64,000 bases of DNA from Apostichopus japonicus (lineage: Eukaryota; Echinodermata; Holothuroidea; Aspidochirotida; Stichopodidae). This document shows, in pieces, positions 27,201-37,900 of this stretch (positions are counted from its first letter, which is position 1; the number at the start of each line of letters is the position of its first letter). Made by a program: the position numbers and the translations under genes. The stretch covers positions 11,381,984 to 11,445,983 of the forward strand of contig NC_092564.1 of NCBI RefSeq assembly GCF_037975245.1, given 5' to 3'. Below the pieces are notes generated by a model. The model did not search any database and was not told where the DNA came from. It was given only the letters and a program-made list of their open reading frames with translations.

Positions 27201-28232
27201 TTTGCGCGAGTCTTCACACCCTTCAATTACCAAAACTCCAATCAGCTTACACGCATATTCTCAAGTTTATTCAAATTCTTAAACACTTTCCAACTTGGTA
27301 AACAGCAACAGACTCTCTGGAAGTTTGAAACTCTTTCATACCTGTAGTTGTTAAGATCTGAGCCGACTTTGTCCCTAAATTCCCAAACTCTGCAGAATGA
27401 ACCACTCACACATATTGACAAGATTACTAATAGGTAGGCCTAAGTATCAGCAACTAGCCTATGATAAATTTCCATAAACTACTTCTTCATTGAAAAGGTA
27501 AGACTGAGAAACATACATATTCAATTAGGCCTTATAGCTGGAGGATATGAGCTTTGATTCACTCTTAGACTGATGAGTTAGTTCTATGAAAGTATGATCT
27601 CATTTTCAAAACATCCCACTTGGAAGCACTTCTAATTTTTAAAAAAATATTTGGTGGTGCTTACAAATGGAGAAACATTTTCAAGCACATTTTGATCGAT
27701 TTAATGTTGCCTTCATCAGCAGGGTATACTGTAATTAATTATTGGCCTATCCGAAAAAGTTACACATTGGCATTACCTAGCTTCCTTAGGCCTCTAGGCT
27801 AAAGTTGGGCCAAAGTAAGACTAACAAACATGAAAGTCATGAGGCCAAGGTAACTGATCTACAGACATAGGCTAGTCTAATTATGCAATAGTAATTAGTA
27901 TAGCTTAGGCTATGCCTAGTACCAAAGTGAAACTTCTATTCGACTTTTAAGTTCTTTCGTATTACCAGCAAATGACACTTGTCTAGTTCTGACATCCTGG
28001 CTATCAAATCCCTTCCAGATGCAGCAAACTTTTCGTCGATCGTTTGCATTTCAAACTTGCTGTTTCTCAGCTGCAGGCTTTCAGGATGATTTGATTTGGA
28101 TGAATCAGCCTGAACATTTTCTGTTGGTGAATCGTCATCAAGGTTACTGCCGAAAAACCAGTCCAAAATAGATTCAGACTCTGCAATTAACACAAACAGT
28201 AAGATGATATTCAACAATTTCAGGAAATACAT
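12150..28232 (-). CDS. bmb: Brambleberry, nuclear-envelope fusion membrane protein (12 exons, 627 aa)
   Basis: Exons (transcript order): 28232-27966, 26784-26656, 26401-26216, 25400-25296, 24147-24030, 23415-23299, 22400-22221, 20513-20307, 19981-19864, 16790-16578, 12940-12818, 12270-12150; all introns are GT-AG and phases agree. The family (KAR5/GEX1/brambleberry) sits in the nuclear envelope and promotes pronuclear or karyomere membrane fusion; zebrafish brambleberry is maternal. A signal peptide (MYFLKLLNIILLFVLIAESES) precedes an acidic linker, then the Cys-rich lumenal region, residues ~83-165 (KCHLLV, NCQSQAEGR, YPCNPDM), and the hallmark MDPDTWNAYLIVSNRARSVC (~140-160). A helical, coiled-coil-like stretch spans ~165-340. 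Hydrophobic segments at ~370-436 form two or three membrane spans. The tail ~437-627 is polar and ends in a Cys/His motif (C-x9-C-x10-C-x2-H). Exon 11 ends at AAAGTAAGTG, which could also be read as an in-frame TAA stop, but splicing to exon 12 keeps frame and adds the motif. The start is the ATG that begins the signal peptide. Confidence 0.9.
13000..16560. repeat. Brambleberry intron 10 with tandem repeats
   Basis: The intron runs 12941-16577. At about 15028-15520 a unit of roughly 105-130 bp is repeated four times; each unit has the phrases caatggttgttcacacaag, gggtattatga, cggaggccag and gatgagagaag. At 15620-15680 a 30-bp unit ggtggtcactgtaggctata occurs twice. At about 16010-16215 a ~105-bp unit (catagaaaattccgcaca, acttacccatagaaaatcc) occurs about twice. 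Nothing coding was found between them. Confidence 0.75.
16791..19863. repeat. Brambleberry intron 9 with diverged tandem repeats
   Basis: Two blocks stand out. At 18640-18990 a ~230-bp unit is present twice (acagttaccaat, attttaccatgtgtg, cttgagggtagaaag). At about 19060-19660 degenerate units are rich in GATC (gatctgatcctgag, gatctcatcctgatgag, ggatcagaac), an old minisatellite. A short TA tract lies at 19705-19722. No exon was recognised. Confidence 0.6.
26861..27226 (-). mobile_element. TTAA-type MITE, copy 1 (in brambleberry intron 1)
   Basis: About 366 bp, starting TTAAAGGCATTGAAGACTCG and ending cgagtcttcacacccttcaa. The same sequence in the opposite orientation is at 61390-61757 and half of it is at 29031-29486. 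Termini begin with TTAAAGG, and TTAA is the target site used by piggyBac and Kolobok transposases. No coding capacity. The right-hand TTAA has decayed to TCAA. Confidence 0.85.
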
Positions 28233-29030
28233 TTTCCACTTTAGTAAGACAAATATTTATTAGCAGTAAAAGGTTTACTTGTGGATGTAAAGCGTTAGCT
28301 AAGCTAGTATAGGTATGCTAATAGGAAATGTGCATCAAGGGTTTAGGCCATTAGCCTGCTACTAGGCCTACTATTCCGTAGTTATTACAGCTCTACGTTA
28401 ACGCGTAATCCTGCTACGCGTCTATGTAAACAATTCCACCTGTACATGTATGGACATGTTGTATGGTATTAGTAGTTCATTCGGCGGAAAACACACAACG
28501 TGCCCTTTTGTTATGGTATGTCTATGTTCAAATTTCGTTCCCCTCAAAACGGTGGCGCTATTTGATTTCTTGGTCTAACATTTTCTCAAAGTGCCTGTGC
28601 TCTGTCGTATGAACATTACCGCAGTTTATAATGGGGAAACTGGGGAAACTATACTTAAGCTGGTTTTGTTCATTATATTTTATTTTCATAACATATTTAT
28701 GTTGATTTTTGAATCAATCATTTTTCCCATTCTTTTATTGCAACTTAATCCAAACAATGTCAAACCTTCATCTACATTGTTGGTTTATAGATTTACATAA
28801 TCTCAGCAATTGCGAGACATCGTGAAGAGATCAATGTACAGTAAGCCTACACAATTTCCAAACAAATAGATAATATCCACAATTACAGATTACTCATTAA
28901 TTCTTGTTAATTGAATAATTTATGTAGTCAAGCATAGTACAGAATGTCATGAACCACACATTGATGCACATAAGATATCCCGAATGGAAAGTTCTTTGAC
29001 AATCGGATTTGCATAAACTGAAAGAGTAAC
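28233..29030. other. Brambleberry 5' flank, no other gene seen
   Basis: Immediate upstream sequence of the brambleberry start codon on the minus strand. I cannot identify a TATA box or a UTR intron with confidence. Several aggccta-type short repeats occur at 28320-28400. Confidence 0.4.
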
Positions 29031-29486
29031 TTAAAGGGTGTGAAGACTCGCGCAAAAAGAAACGTCTAATGCCGGTAATCTGACCTAGTTTCGAATGAGG
29101 TGTAGCAGAAGTGTTAGACACCATCATCGATCCCAGAAAATACACACACAGCTTGCTACCGTCGGTAATTAGACACAAGTGTACAGTCACTGCATACAGC
29201 TGCGGTCAATACCTAAAGCACAGTGTAGCCTATAGACGATACAGCGATGGACATCTCAGGTCCAGCTAAAGATAACAAGGTATCACGTTTCATTACTGTC
29301 TGCATTTTGTAGCGACACAAACAAAACGACTGTACACTAGTGTCTAATTATCGAAGGTAGCAAACTCTATGCGTATTTTCTGGGATCGATGGTGGTGTCT
29401 AACACTTCTGTTACACCTCATTCGACACTATGTCAGATTGACCGGCATTAGACGTTTCTTTTTGCGAGAGTCTTCACACCCTTTAA
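29031..29486. mobile_element. TTAA-type MITE, copy 2, foldback form
   Basis: Both ends are the same MITE terminus in opposite orientation: TTAAAGGGTGTGAAGACTCG at the left and cgagtcttcacaccctttaa (with one base change) at the right. The left ~300 bp matches 61390 onwards; the right ~155 bp is a reverse-complement copy of the left end. The element can therefore fold into a long stem of about 150 bp. TTAA is present at both ends. Confidence 0.85.
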
Positions 29487-29985
29487 TGAACGCATTGCTA
29501 TCTGACTATGACATGCTCAAGAGGGTTCGAATTTTAATGATCCCTATTATTCTTTAAAAGAGAAAGACTACACCGACAATATCATTGTCTTTTTCCGACT
29601 TCGATACAATTACACAGTGTACAACAATCCCTTTAATTGGGGATCTTTCCTTTCAAAGCAAGATTACCACACTTTACTAAAATCAAATCAATACGCCCCC
29701 CCCCCCCTTTCTCGACTTATGTCAGAAGTCAAAGCTCCCTTTCTATTGATATAAAATTCAAGGTGATTGGACAAAATGTATGCTCGCATATTTAAGTCCC
29801 CAATGACAAGCCTGGTAAGCCTTGGCAGAATAGCTATACTAAGCTTTGTTCCCAAATGCAATATTGTTTGTGCATGCACTAGTATTCGTGTATTGCATTT
29901 CTTTGGCAACTTGATAAATCGATAAAATGGAATGTAGTTGAAGTTCGTAATAATTATTATTATGACCTTTTTAAAAAAAAAAGTA

Positions 29986-30249
29986 CCCAGCAAACACAAA
30001 AACGTTTTTAAAACGTTATTAAAACGTTTCGTCTATTGTTTTGATAACGTTATTTGTGGTGTAATAAATATGTCACGAAAACGTTTTCAGGCTATTATTT
30101 CAAAACAAGTTTTCGTTAAAACATTAATATTACATTAATATCTCATAAAAACGTTATGCCGACGTTTTTTTAACACCACATTTAACGTTATAAAACATAT
30201 TTTAGAGGCTCTTTTAAAAATTTTATGATAACGTTTTGTGTTTGCTGGG
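29986..30249. mobile_element. 264-bp MITE with CCCAGCAAACAC termini and AACGTT repeats
   Basis: It begins CCCAGCAAACACAAAAACGTT and ends with the near-complement AACGTTTTGTGTTTGCTGGG. Inside, the palindromic AAAACGTT/AACGTTTT motif recurs about eight times, so it could form many alternative hairpins. Non-coding. No convincing target duplication was found. Confidence 0.8.
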
Positions 30250-30469
30250 AAAAAACGTCTATTTGAAAATTGCACAGTGTGACCATTCTTGTCTGTTGGC
30301 CCAGGGAGTTGTTATGGAACTCCCTGGTTGGCAAATAACCTTCGATAATTGTAACTCTTTGAACACAACGAGAAAAAAATGCATAACCCGGCTGCAATGT
30401 GCGTAACTCTGAAGTCGTGTGGGTTCTTGAATACGCCAAAAACCAATTACGCTTTGAATAAAAATGAGT

Positions 30470-32206
30470 AAATAAAGCGATCTAATTGTGTATACTAACG
30501 TGCCACATGAACGCTGAAAAACAAATCCTTTAAGAAACACGAGGCAACTTCGAGTACTGAATTCCGTGCAAGCTTGCCATATTATGCATGATAGATACAA
30601 CATGCCTTCTTTCCAAGATAAGTATCTTAACTTGCTTTTACCGATCGACAGAGGAGGATTCAGTTTGAGCGACATTGAATTAACAAGAGATGCTCTTATA
30701 ATTAAATTTTGTAGTAAGATATTAAGTAATAACATTAATATTATATTACAAAAATTAATGTTGTATTTTTTCAAATATGTATGAAGATATGAGCCTTGGG
30801 CGTGGTATCTTTCAAATTACTCCTAACCACAAGTCTGTTCATAAGCTAAGCCCGTATTACCGTGAACTCATGTTAGCATGGGATCGGCTAATTCAAGGCC
30901 GCTTCTGGCTACCAGAGACCAGAGAAGACATCCTCAATCAACCTATCTTTAGTAATACCCTGATTGTTGACAATGATAGTCAAACACTTTTTAATCTTCA
31001 TTAAAGGTGGTATCGTTTCTGTCAGTGATCTGATGTATGAGATTATACCCACTTCTCTGCCAGCCAAGGCCGTGCATGAGTGCATTGAGCTTGGTAATCC
31101 CGATAACCCCCTTACCAAGTAATCGATGTTCAGAATTATATCGATGTCATTCTCCACGCCTTCCCCTCTGACTGGTTAGGTGATATATTTTCTTCTGATG
31201 CAATTGTATCTACGCATTTTACTGTATTCCTACTGTAAAATTTCAAAATGGCAAAAACATTATTGATGCCTCCCCAGTTTCGTGAAGAATAGCTTCACGC
31301 CTTTTGCGTGACAATCTTACATCGCCCAAGGGCGAAGAATACTGGAAGCAGCATTTTCCCAGTCTTGATTTTTCTAATAGATGGAGTAACATATATTGTT
31401 CTCCAAAGTGTTTCTTTGATGCCGATATCGACTTCAAAGTATTACATAATATTCTTTACACTAACGACAAATTGTACAAGTTTGGATTAACCGATTCTCC
31501 TTACTGCACCTTTTGCAAAACCACGAACGAAAGTACTATTCCTCTTTTTATTGAGTGTTCTGAAGTCGAAAATTTATGGCACTTTTTGGTTAATAAGTTG
31601 AGTACTTTACATCCGGTAGTTAACTAAGATGAATGGAAGGGGTTGTCCCTTCTGGGTCTTGGCCGTAAAAACAATTGTATTGTAGGAATTTTGTGTGACT
31701 TCATCTTCAATATATATAAGTGTACAATTTGGAATTGTAGAATATCTCGCCTTAATAATAACTATCTTTGTAATATTGAAAAAAGTTTTTCACAATGTAC
31801 TCAAGAAGAAAATTCGTTTACTTTTTGATGTGTACTACCACCAAAACAAGATCTCACGGTTTTTAATATATTTACACAGAACGATATTGTGCTCTCTAAA
31901 AAAGAATCGAACAGCTATACTTACCATCTGGATAGGGGTTAATTTGTATAGAGTACGTGTTGACGTAAGCATGGTCTGGTCTTTTAACTTTGCTTTAGAC
32001 ATTGTTGTCTTTTGTATATAATCTCTTTTTTCTGTGGTGATTAATAATTTAGTTTTCTCTTAACTTAAACGTGAGTAAATGTTAAGATAATTATTATTTA
32101 ATGTTCTACATAAATAATAACATACTTAAGTTTTAATTCTGTAAAACATACCTTTGTAAATAATGTTGACAATGGGTGAGCCAGTGGGCTCATCTCCCAA
32201 TTAAAG
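30470..32206 (+). pseudogene. Degenerate LINE 3' portion (L1/Tx1-like reverse transcriptase C-terminus)
   Basis: Several broken plus-strand frames line up as one retrotransposon protein: 30566-30784 (DRGGFSLSDIELTRDALIIK), 30777-31004 (YYRELMLAWDRL, LPETREDILNQPIF), and 31304-31627 (DFKVLHNILYTNDKLYKFGL followed by CTFC and a C-x-E-V-E-N-L-W zinc-knuckle-like block). This is the region after the reverse transcriptase domain in L1/Tx1-type LINEs, with a final zf-RVT-like motif. Frameshifts and stops separate the parts. The 3' tail ends near 32206 with gttgacaatgggtgagcc, directly abutting the SINE array. The upstream limit is uncertain. Confidence 0.8.
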
Positions 32207-33290
32207 AGGCGCGATGGCTTGGCGCACTGTACGAGCTAATGATCGAGATCCTCTTTGGGATCCGTGGTTCGAACCCCGGTGATGACGTCTTTTGCCGATC
32301 TTTTACAGCTCGTGCCTACACGGGGAGCTGTGAGTATTAGTTAATCCATCTAATATCTCAGTCCATACAGTGGCGCGATGGCTTGGCGCACTGTACGAGC
32401 TGATGATCGAGACTCTCTTTTGGATCCGTGGTTCGAATCCCGGTGATGACGTCTTTTGCCGATCTTTTACAGCTGGTGCCTACACGGGGAGCTGTAAGTA
32501 TTAGTTAATCCACCTAATATCTCAGTCCATACAGTGGCGCGATGGCTTGGCGCACTGTACGAGCTGATGATCATCTCTCTTTTGCATCCGTGGTTCGAAC
32601 CCCGGTGACGTCTTTTGCCGATCTTTTACAGCTCGTGCCTACACGGGGAGCTGTAAGTATTAGTTAATTCACCTAATATCTCAGTCCATACAGTGGCACG
32701 ATGGCTTGGCGCACTGTACGAGCTGATGATCATCTCTCTTTTGCATCCGTGGTTCGAACCCCGGTGACGTCTTTTGCCGATCTTTTACAGCTCGTGCCTA
32801 CACGGGGAGCTGTAAGTATTAGTTAATCCACCTAATATCTCAGTCCATACAGTGGCGCGATGGCTTGGCGCACTGTACGAGCTGATGATCATCTCTCTTT
32901 TGCATCCGTGGTTCGAACCCCGGTGACGTCTTTTGCCGATCTTTTACAGCTCGTGCCTACATTGGGAGCTGTAACTTAGTTAATCGGCATAATATCTCAG
33001 TCCATACAGTGGCGCGATGGCTTGGCGCACTGTCCGAGCTTTTGAGCGAGACTCTCTTTTGCATCGGTGGTTCGAACCCCGGTGACGTCTTTTTCCTAAC
33101 TGTTCTTTCAGTGTCATGCACGGCCATTCACTCTGGTATTTTAAAATGTATTAGTACCCTACTCCCTAGGGCCTATCTATTAAAATCTGTTTCAAGTTGG
33201 AAGCATTGTGAGGCACAAATAAAATCGTGTGTCACAAAAAGTCATGTACACAATTGGGTTTTGAATGTGCTGAAAATAAAGTGAAATAAA
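32207..33290 (+). repeat. Six-copy tandem array of a tRNA-derived SINE head
   Basis: Copies start near 32207, 32371, 32535, 32694, 32853 and 33010 (spacings 164, 164, 159, 159, 157). Each contains a tRNA-like A box region (gatggcttggcgcac), a B box GGTTCGAACCCCGG or GGTTCGAATCCCGG about 45 bp later, and a TTTT run 15 bp after it that could stop RNA polymerase III. Copies 1-5 share a second half (cagctcgtgcctacacgggg, taatatctcagtccatacag). Copy 6 differs: after the B box it continues into a unique body and ends with an aaataaagtgaaataaagt tail near 33290, as a SINE 3' end would. A similar tRNA anticodon stem was not assigned. Confidence 0.85.
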
Positions 33291-33524
33291 GTAAATCCCA
33301 ACGTTATATGTCGATCTTCGTCAACTTATCTGCTTGGAGGCCCCAAAGTCTCCTTACTACAAAAGCTATGTTAATATTTGTATATTTGTTTTTGTATTTG
33401 TTTCATCATTATTTACAGTGTGACGGGAAGTCTCCTATAAAGCCTGCAAGGCTTAAAAAAGTAGGACACTCCCCAAAAAGAAAAAAGAAAGAAAAGCTTT
33501 AGAATAGAAAAAGGAAAAAATATA

Positions 33525-33745
33525 ACAAAGGGGTCACCTTTTTTTTTCTTCAACAAATTATATTTTGACGACATAGTGAATTACCCAAAAAATACAGTCC
33601 TTTTGGCGTTCCATTGTAGACTCCTTATACTACAAAAGCTATGTTAACATAACAAAGGGGTCACCTTCTTTTTTCTTCAACAAATTATATTCGACGACAC
33701 AGTGAATTATCCAAAATATACAGTCGTTTTGGCGTTCCATAGGAA
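33525..33745. repeat. Duplicated ~125-bp unit
   Basis: The block acaaaggggtcacctt...ttcttcaacaaattatatt...cgac-aca-agtgaatta occurs twice (about 33525-33620 and 33650-33745) and is followed both times by ttttggcgttccat. No coding content. Confidence 0.75.
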
Positions 33746-33773
33746 AACGACTTTGACAAGTCTATGTTCCTAT

Positions 33774-34696
33774 GGTAGCATACGCCCATTAACAATCCCC
33801 ATTGACTTACACACTAAATCACAAAAGTAATGTGGTCTCTAAGTCTAGATAGAAGTTTTCACTAGCTAAACGCTACCCATCACCGGATAGCTGACAAGTT
33901 GGCCTTTCATGGCACCATCAATTTTCCGTATCATGACAATGTAGATTTTTTGCTTTCCGAGCCGGAAGCTTTCGTCACTTGTAAACAAACCTCTTCACTC
34001 AGTGGTAAACAAGTTTCCCACGCTGCTCCTGGGAGGCCTAAAGGGGTCTAAAATTGCCTCAATCGACCCAATTTTCTCACCACATGTACTTCCATTCATG
34101 CCCTTCAACATGCAAGCCACAAAAAAACTAGATTATGATTGATAACAGGTCACAAAAGATGTTCTCCTGCTGCTTTTCGGCACTTTTCCTGAAGGAGAAC
34201 AATCGAGCGGATTTATATAGACTCTAGTAAGAGTATGCCACCTTAAGTAGCATACGCCCATGAAAAGCCCCATTGACTTACACACTAAATCACAAAAGTA
34301 ATGTCTTCTCTAAGCCTAGATAGAAGTTTTCACTTGCTAAACGCTACCCATCACTGGATAGCTGACAAGTTGGCCTTTCATAGCACCATCAATTTTCCGT
34401 ACCATGACAATGTAGATTTATTTTGCTACGAGAGCCGGAACTTTTCGTCACTTGTAAACAACCTCTCCACTCAGCGGTAAACAAATTTCCTACGCTGCTC
34501 CTTGGAGGCCTAAAGGGGTCTAAAATTGCCTCAATTGACCCAATATGCTTCCATTCATGTTCTTTAACATCAAAGCCACAAAAAAGCACATCCTAATTGA
34601 TAACATAGCAAAAAGTTGTTCTGCTCCTAATTGGCACTTTTCCTGAAGGAGAACATTTGCCGCGGATTGATATATACGCTAATAGGAGTATGCCAC
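33774..34696. mobile_element. Tandem pair of ~470-bp MITE-like elements
   Basis: Two direct copies (33774-34242 and about 34246-34696) share long blocks such as ccattgacttacacactaaa and gatagctgacaagttggcc. Each unit starts GTAGCATACGCC and ends GAGTATGCCACC, which are imperfect inverted repeats of each other (11 of 13 positions). Non-coding. The pair lies between the SINE array and the MARS1 start. Confidence 0.75.
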
Positions 34697-34926
34697 CTGA
34701 AGCTACAGAGTAGGGATGAATCTGAATCCTGGGATGAATCCTGTGATAGCTTCAGGTTGGTCTTCCGCTGCTTATTTTCAAATGGTATCAATGGGCTCCA
34801 TAACGTTTGAATACCACCCCGTTTTCTGATGCAATATTTGTTTCAATGTTTGTAGGTTTTCATCAGGAACAAGTAAGAGTAGTAGTACATATACTCTGAG
34901 AAATTTAGGAACTAAGTTCACGCAAA

Positions 34927-37900
34927 ATGAAGCTCTTTACAGATAAAGGGAATCAACATTCTCTAAAGATTTTAGTTGCCGCAGAACTAGCCGGAATCAG
35001 TCTGGAGATTGAACATGTGGATAGCGCAGGTATAGCAGAATTATACTGGGAGGCATTTCGCTACGGAATTAAAACATATGTAATTGTGTACAGTACTAGG
35101 CCAGGCCCTAGGCTACAGTAGGGCTATAGAAATCCATCAAGCTTTGCAGTATCGCAGCCTAAGATAAATGTTAAACTTTTAAGACGTATACATAATCAGT
35201 ATTGTGTAAGTGCAAGGGAATATAAAATAGTAAGTAGTTTATTGTGAAAATTTATTGTCTTGTACTTGTTATCTTTATTTTTGGTGGGCTTCTTGTACAA
35301 GCTACGGCTTCCAAGCCCTTCCACCATTTTCTCTCCGTAATTTCCATCATTTTTCTTTTATATGATTTATTACCTATTATTTTCTTTGCATGGTATTGTC
35401 TTCACAGTCCTATTATTATATAAACATTGTGAGGAAATGGAAAAATAAATGAAATGAAATGAAATTTTCTCTGGCTAAAATGATCAGCTCGTCATAACAT
35501 TAACAGTGCCACTATAAATGTATGTTAAATTGTAGAGGCTTGATCTGTGACATTCATGACCAAATAGGATAAAGTGGTGTATTTACATGAGGCGGATAAT
35601 CATCTGGTAATCTGAATTATTTACCATGTTGTAAATATCAACATTTAATTGTTCTACTGATTCTACTGGGCTTAAAACAATATAAAATGTTGATTTAAGC
35701 TGTTTCTGCTAATAATTGGAAATATTACTTTGTTAGTAATCTTTCTGCCTGATGTGATTTTCCTGTTGGTGCTCACATCTAAGCGGTTGTAATTGTGAAT
35801 TGAAGAACAGGGAGGGAGGAACATTTGTTTTGCCACAGCTATTGTCTGACACGTACAGTAGGGGGACACATGCTAAACACACTAAACAAGAATGCTTAAA
35901 CAAATTATGAAGGAAAGTAACTTTCTTAGATTTATGGTACCTCTTTTATTTATTTATTTTAAAGTTGCAAATTATAAGTTTCTCCAAAGCTGTTGGCCTA
36001 AATATCTTGATTATTTCAGTAATTCACTGTTAATCAACTTGTTACTGTTACCATTGTTAAGTATTTCAATGAAAAAAAATCATTTTAAAAACACACAACT
36101 CAAAGAAAAAATTAAAATATATTTTTTATCCTGAATACATAACTACTGTTAGTGGCCTAAACAAAAAATAAATAGCTTTTAGAATTATACAATCAGTAAT
36201 ACTGTACTTTATAAATCTGTTACCTACAAGTTAAAATTCAGCTAAAAACATTAAAAAAACACAGCCTTTCTCTCTTAAAATTCACTACAAATCTGTCCAT
36301 TAACATTTAGCAAGGACAGACTGCGGCTCTTTTTAAGAGAAATAAAAAAAATGTGTTCCGTCATTTTTCTTTTAATATTATTTTTCAATTTATAAGGTTA
36401 TTCCAACAAACTTACAGCATATTCCATGTACTCCAAACAAAACTAGTTGTTAAATACGCCACAGAAGGTTCTTTCCGACACACCTTTTTCTATGGTTAAA
36501 ATGACCATTTTTTTTTATGGCATAATGGCAAGAACTACAATAAATGTGAGGAAATTAATAGTCACCAACTTTAGGCACTGGGAAGAAGAATTTGACAATT
36601 TTTAGTCTGTTTTTCTTCTTTCTGGATTACAAATTAAGTTAATTGAGATCAGATATGGTGCATAACCTCTTTCTCCTTAATTTTGCAGCCATAGTTGTGC
36701 CTTTTCTGAAGAGAAATGTTTTACCAGTACTAGAGGTTGAGACAAATGAATATCTGTTTTCTGCCAATGCTATTACAAGGTATAGTATGCATACAATGAT
36801 GTCATGTAAGCTACTGTATTAGTTTAGTAATGTAATCATACAGTAGTATTTACTGCATGTTGAAGACCGTAGTTACTGTACCAAACATTGTGTATACGGA
36901 ATATATGAGAAATATTGTACATGTTGTAAATGCATTATAATTCCAAAATTTTGCTTTAAATAGGTTTCTTGTAGTGGTGAGGCGGATAATACCAGTGACT
37001 AACTATACAGTAGTTTTTCTTTGTTAGTCATGATTATACTGTACGAGAATAAAGTCCCATGGGCATATCACTGTACATAGAATTAGTGGAAATTTTGCAA
37101 TTTTTTGACTTTGTGAAGTTTGAAATTTCTGCAGAAAGTGCTGGCTTATGCTACAGTAGTTCATTTATAAATTTGGTACGTAGCTCTGTTATGAACAGTC
37201 TTGAAACAGTTGTGTATATGAATGTAAATAAGCTGTTGACAGACTTTCTGGGACACATAAATTATTACAATATTTCATATATTCCAGATACATACTTGCT
37301 ACTGTGGGGAAAGACTCTGAAGATATCACAGTGTCCACCTGGCTTGAATGGGAATCTACAGACTTACAGGTATACCTTTAGAGGAATTCAATTTCCTTTA
37401 GAACTAAAACAAAATATGGTTTCAATAAATATTGTACAGTATGTCAGTACTGTAAGCTGTATGAAAGGCAGGTCAAATTCAAAGAAAGTATGTTTCATAG
37501 ATAGTTACACTAAGTAAGGATGTTAAACAGTGTTGAATTTAAGTGGCTTTTAAATCTCATTTTCTTGAGAGGGAATAAGACAATATTAACGTTACAAACT
37601 TATTTGTGCGTAACTTGTCTGGTCTTACTGCATTTCTGCATATACATCTCAAAATGTGGTTGTTTGAAGCTACATTGTAATTATTCATGGCTAGGTGAGC
37701 CCTCAGCTACTCCAGGGAATAGGACGCAGTGGGTAGTCTGTAATGTAAACTCAGCTAATATGGTTTCCTCTTTCATTGTGTTCTTAAAAAGTCAAGAATG
37801 CTTGTGCAGCTAAAAGGTGAGCACCCAGTGGATAATGAACCTAACTTAAAGGCGTTGCAAAAATGAAACTAACTGGCACTAAGACATAAATGATAAATAA

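Noticed and set aside
30259-30774. Minus-strand open frame of 171 codons
   Set aside because: It lies antisense to the degenerate LINE. The plus-strand frames give recognisable reverse transcriptase C-terminal blocks, the minus strand does not.
32207-33100. Six true tRNA genes
   Set aside because: A and B boxes are present, but acceptor and anticodon stems do not close into a cloverleaf by eye, and copy 6 continues into a SINE body.
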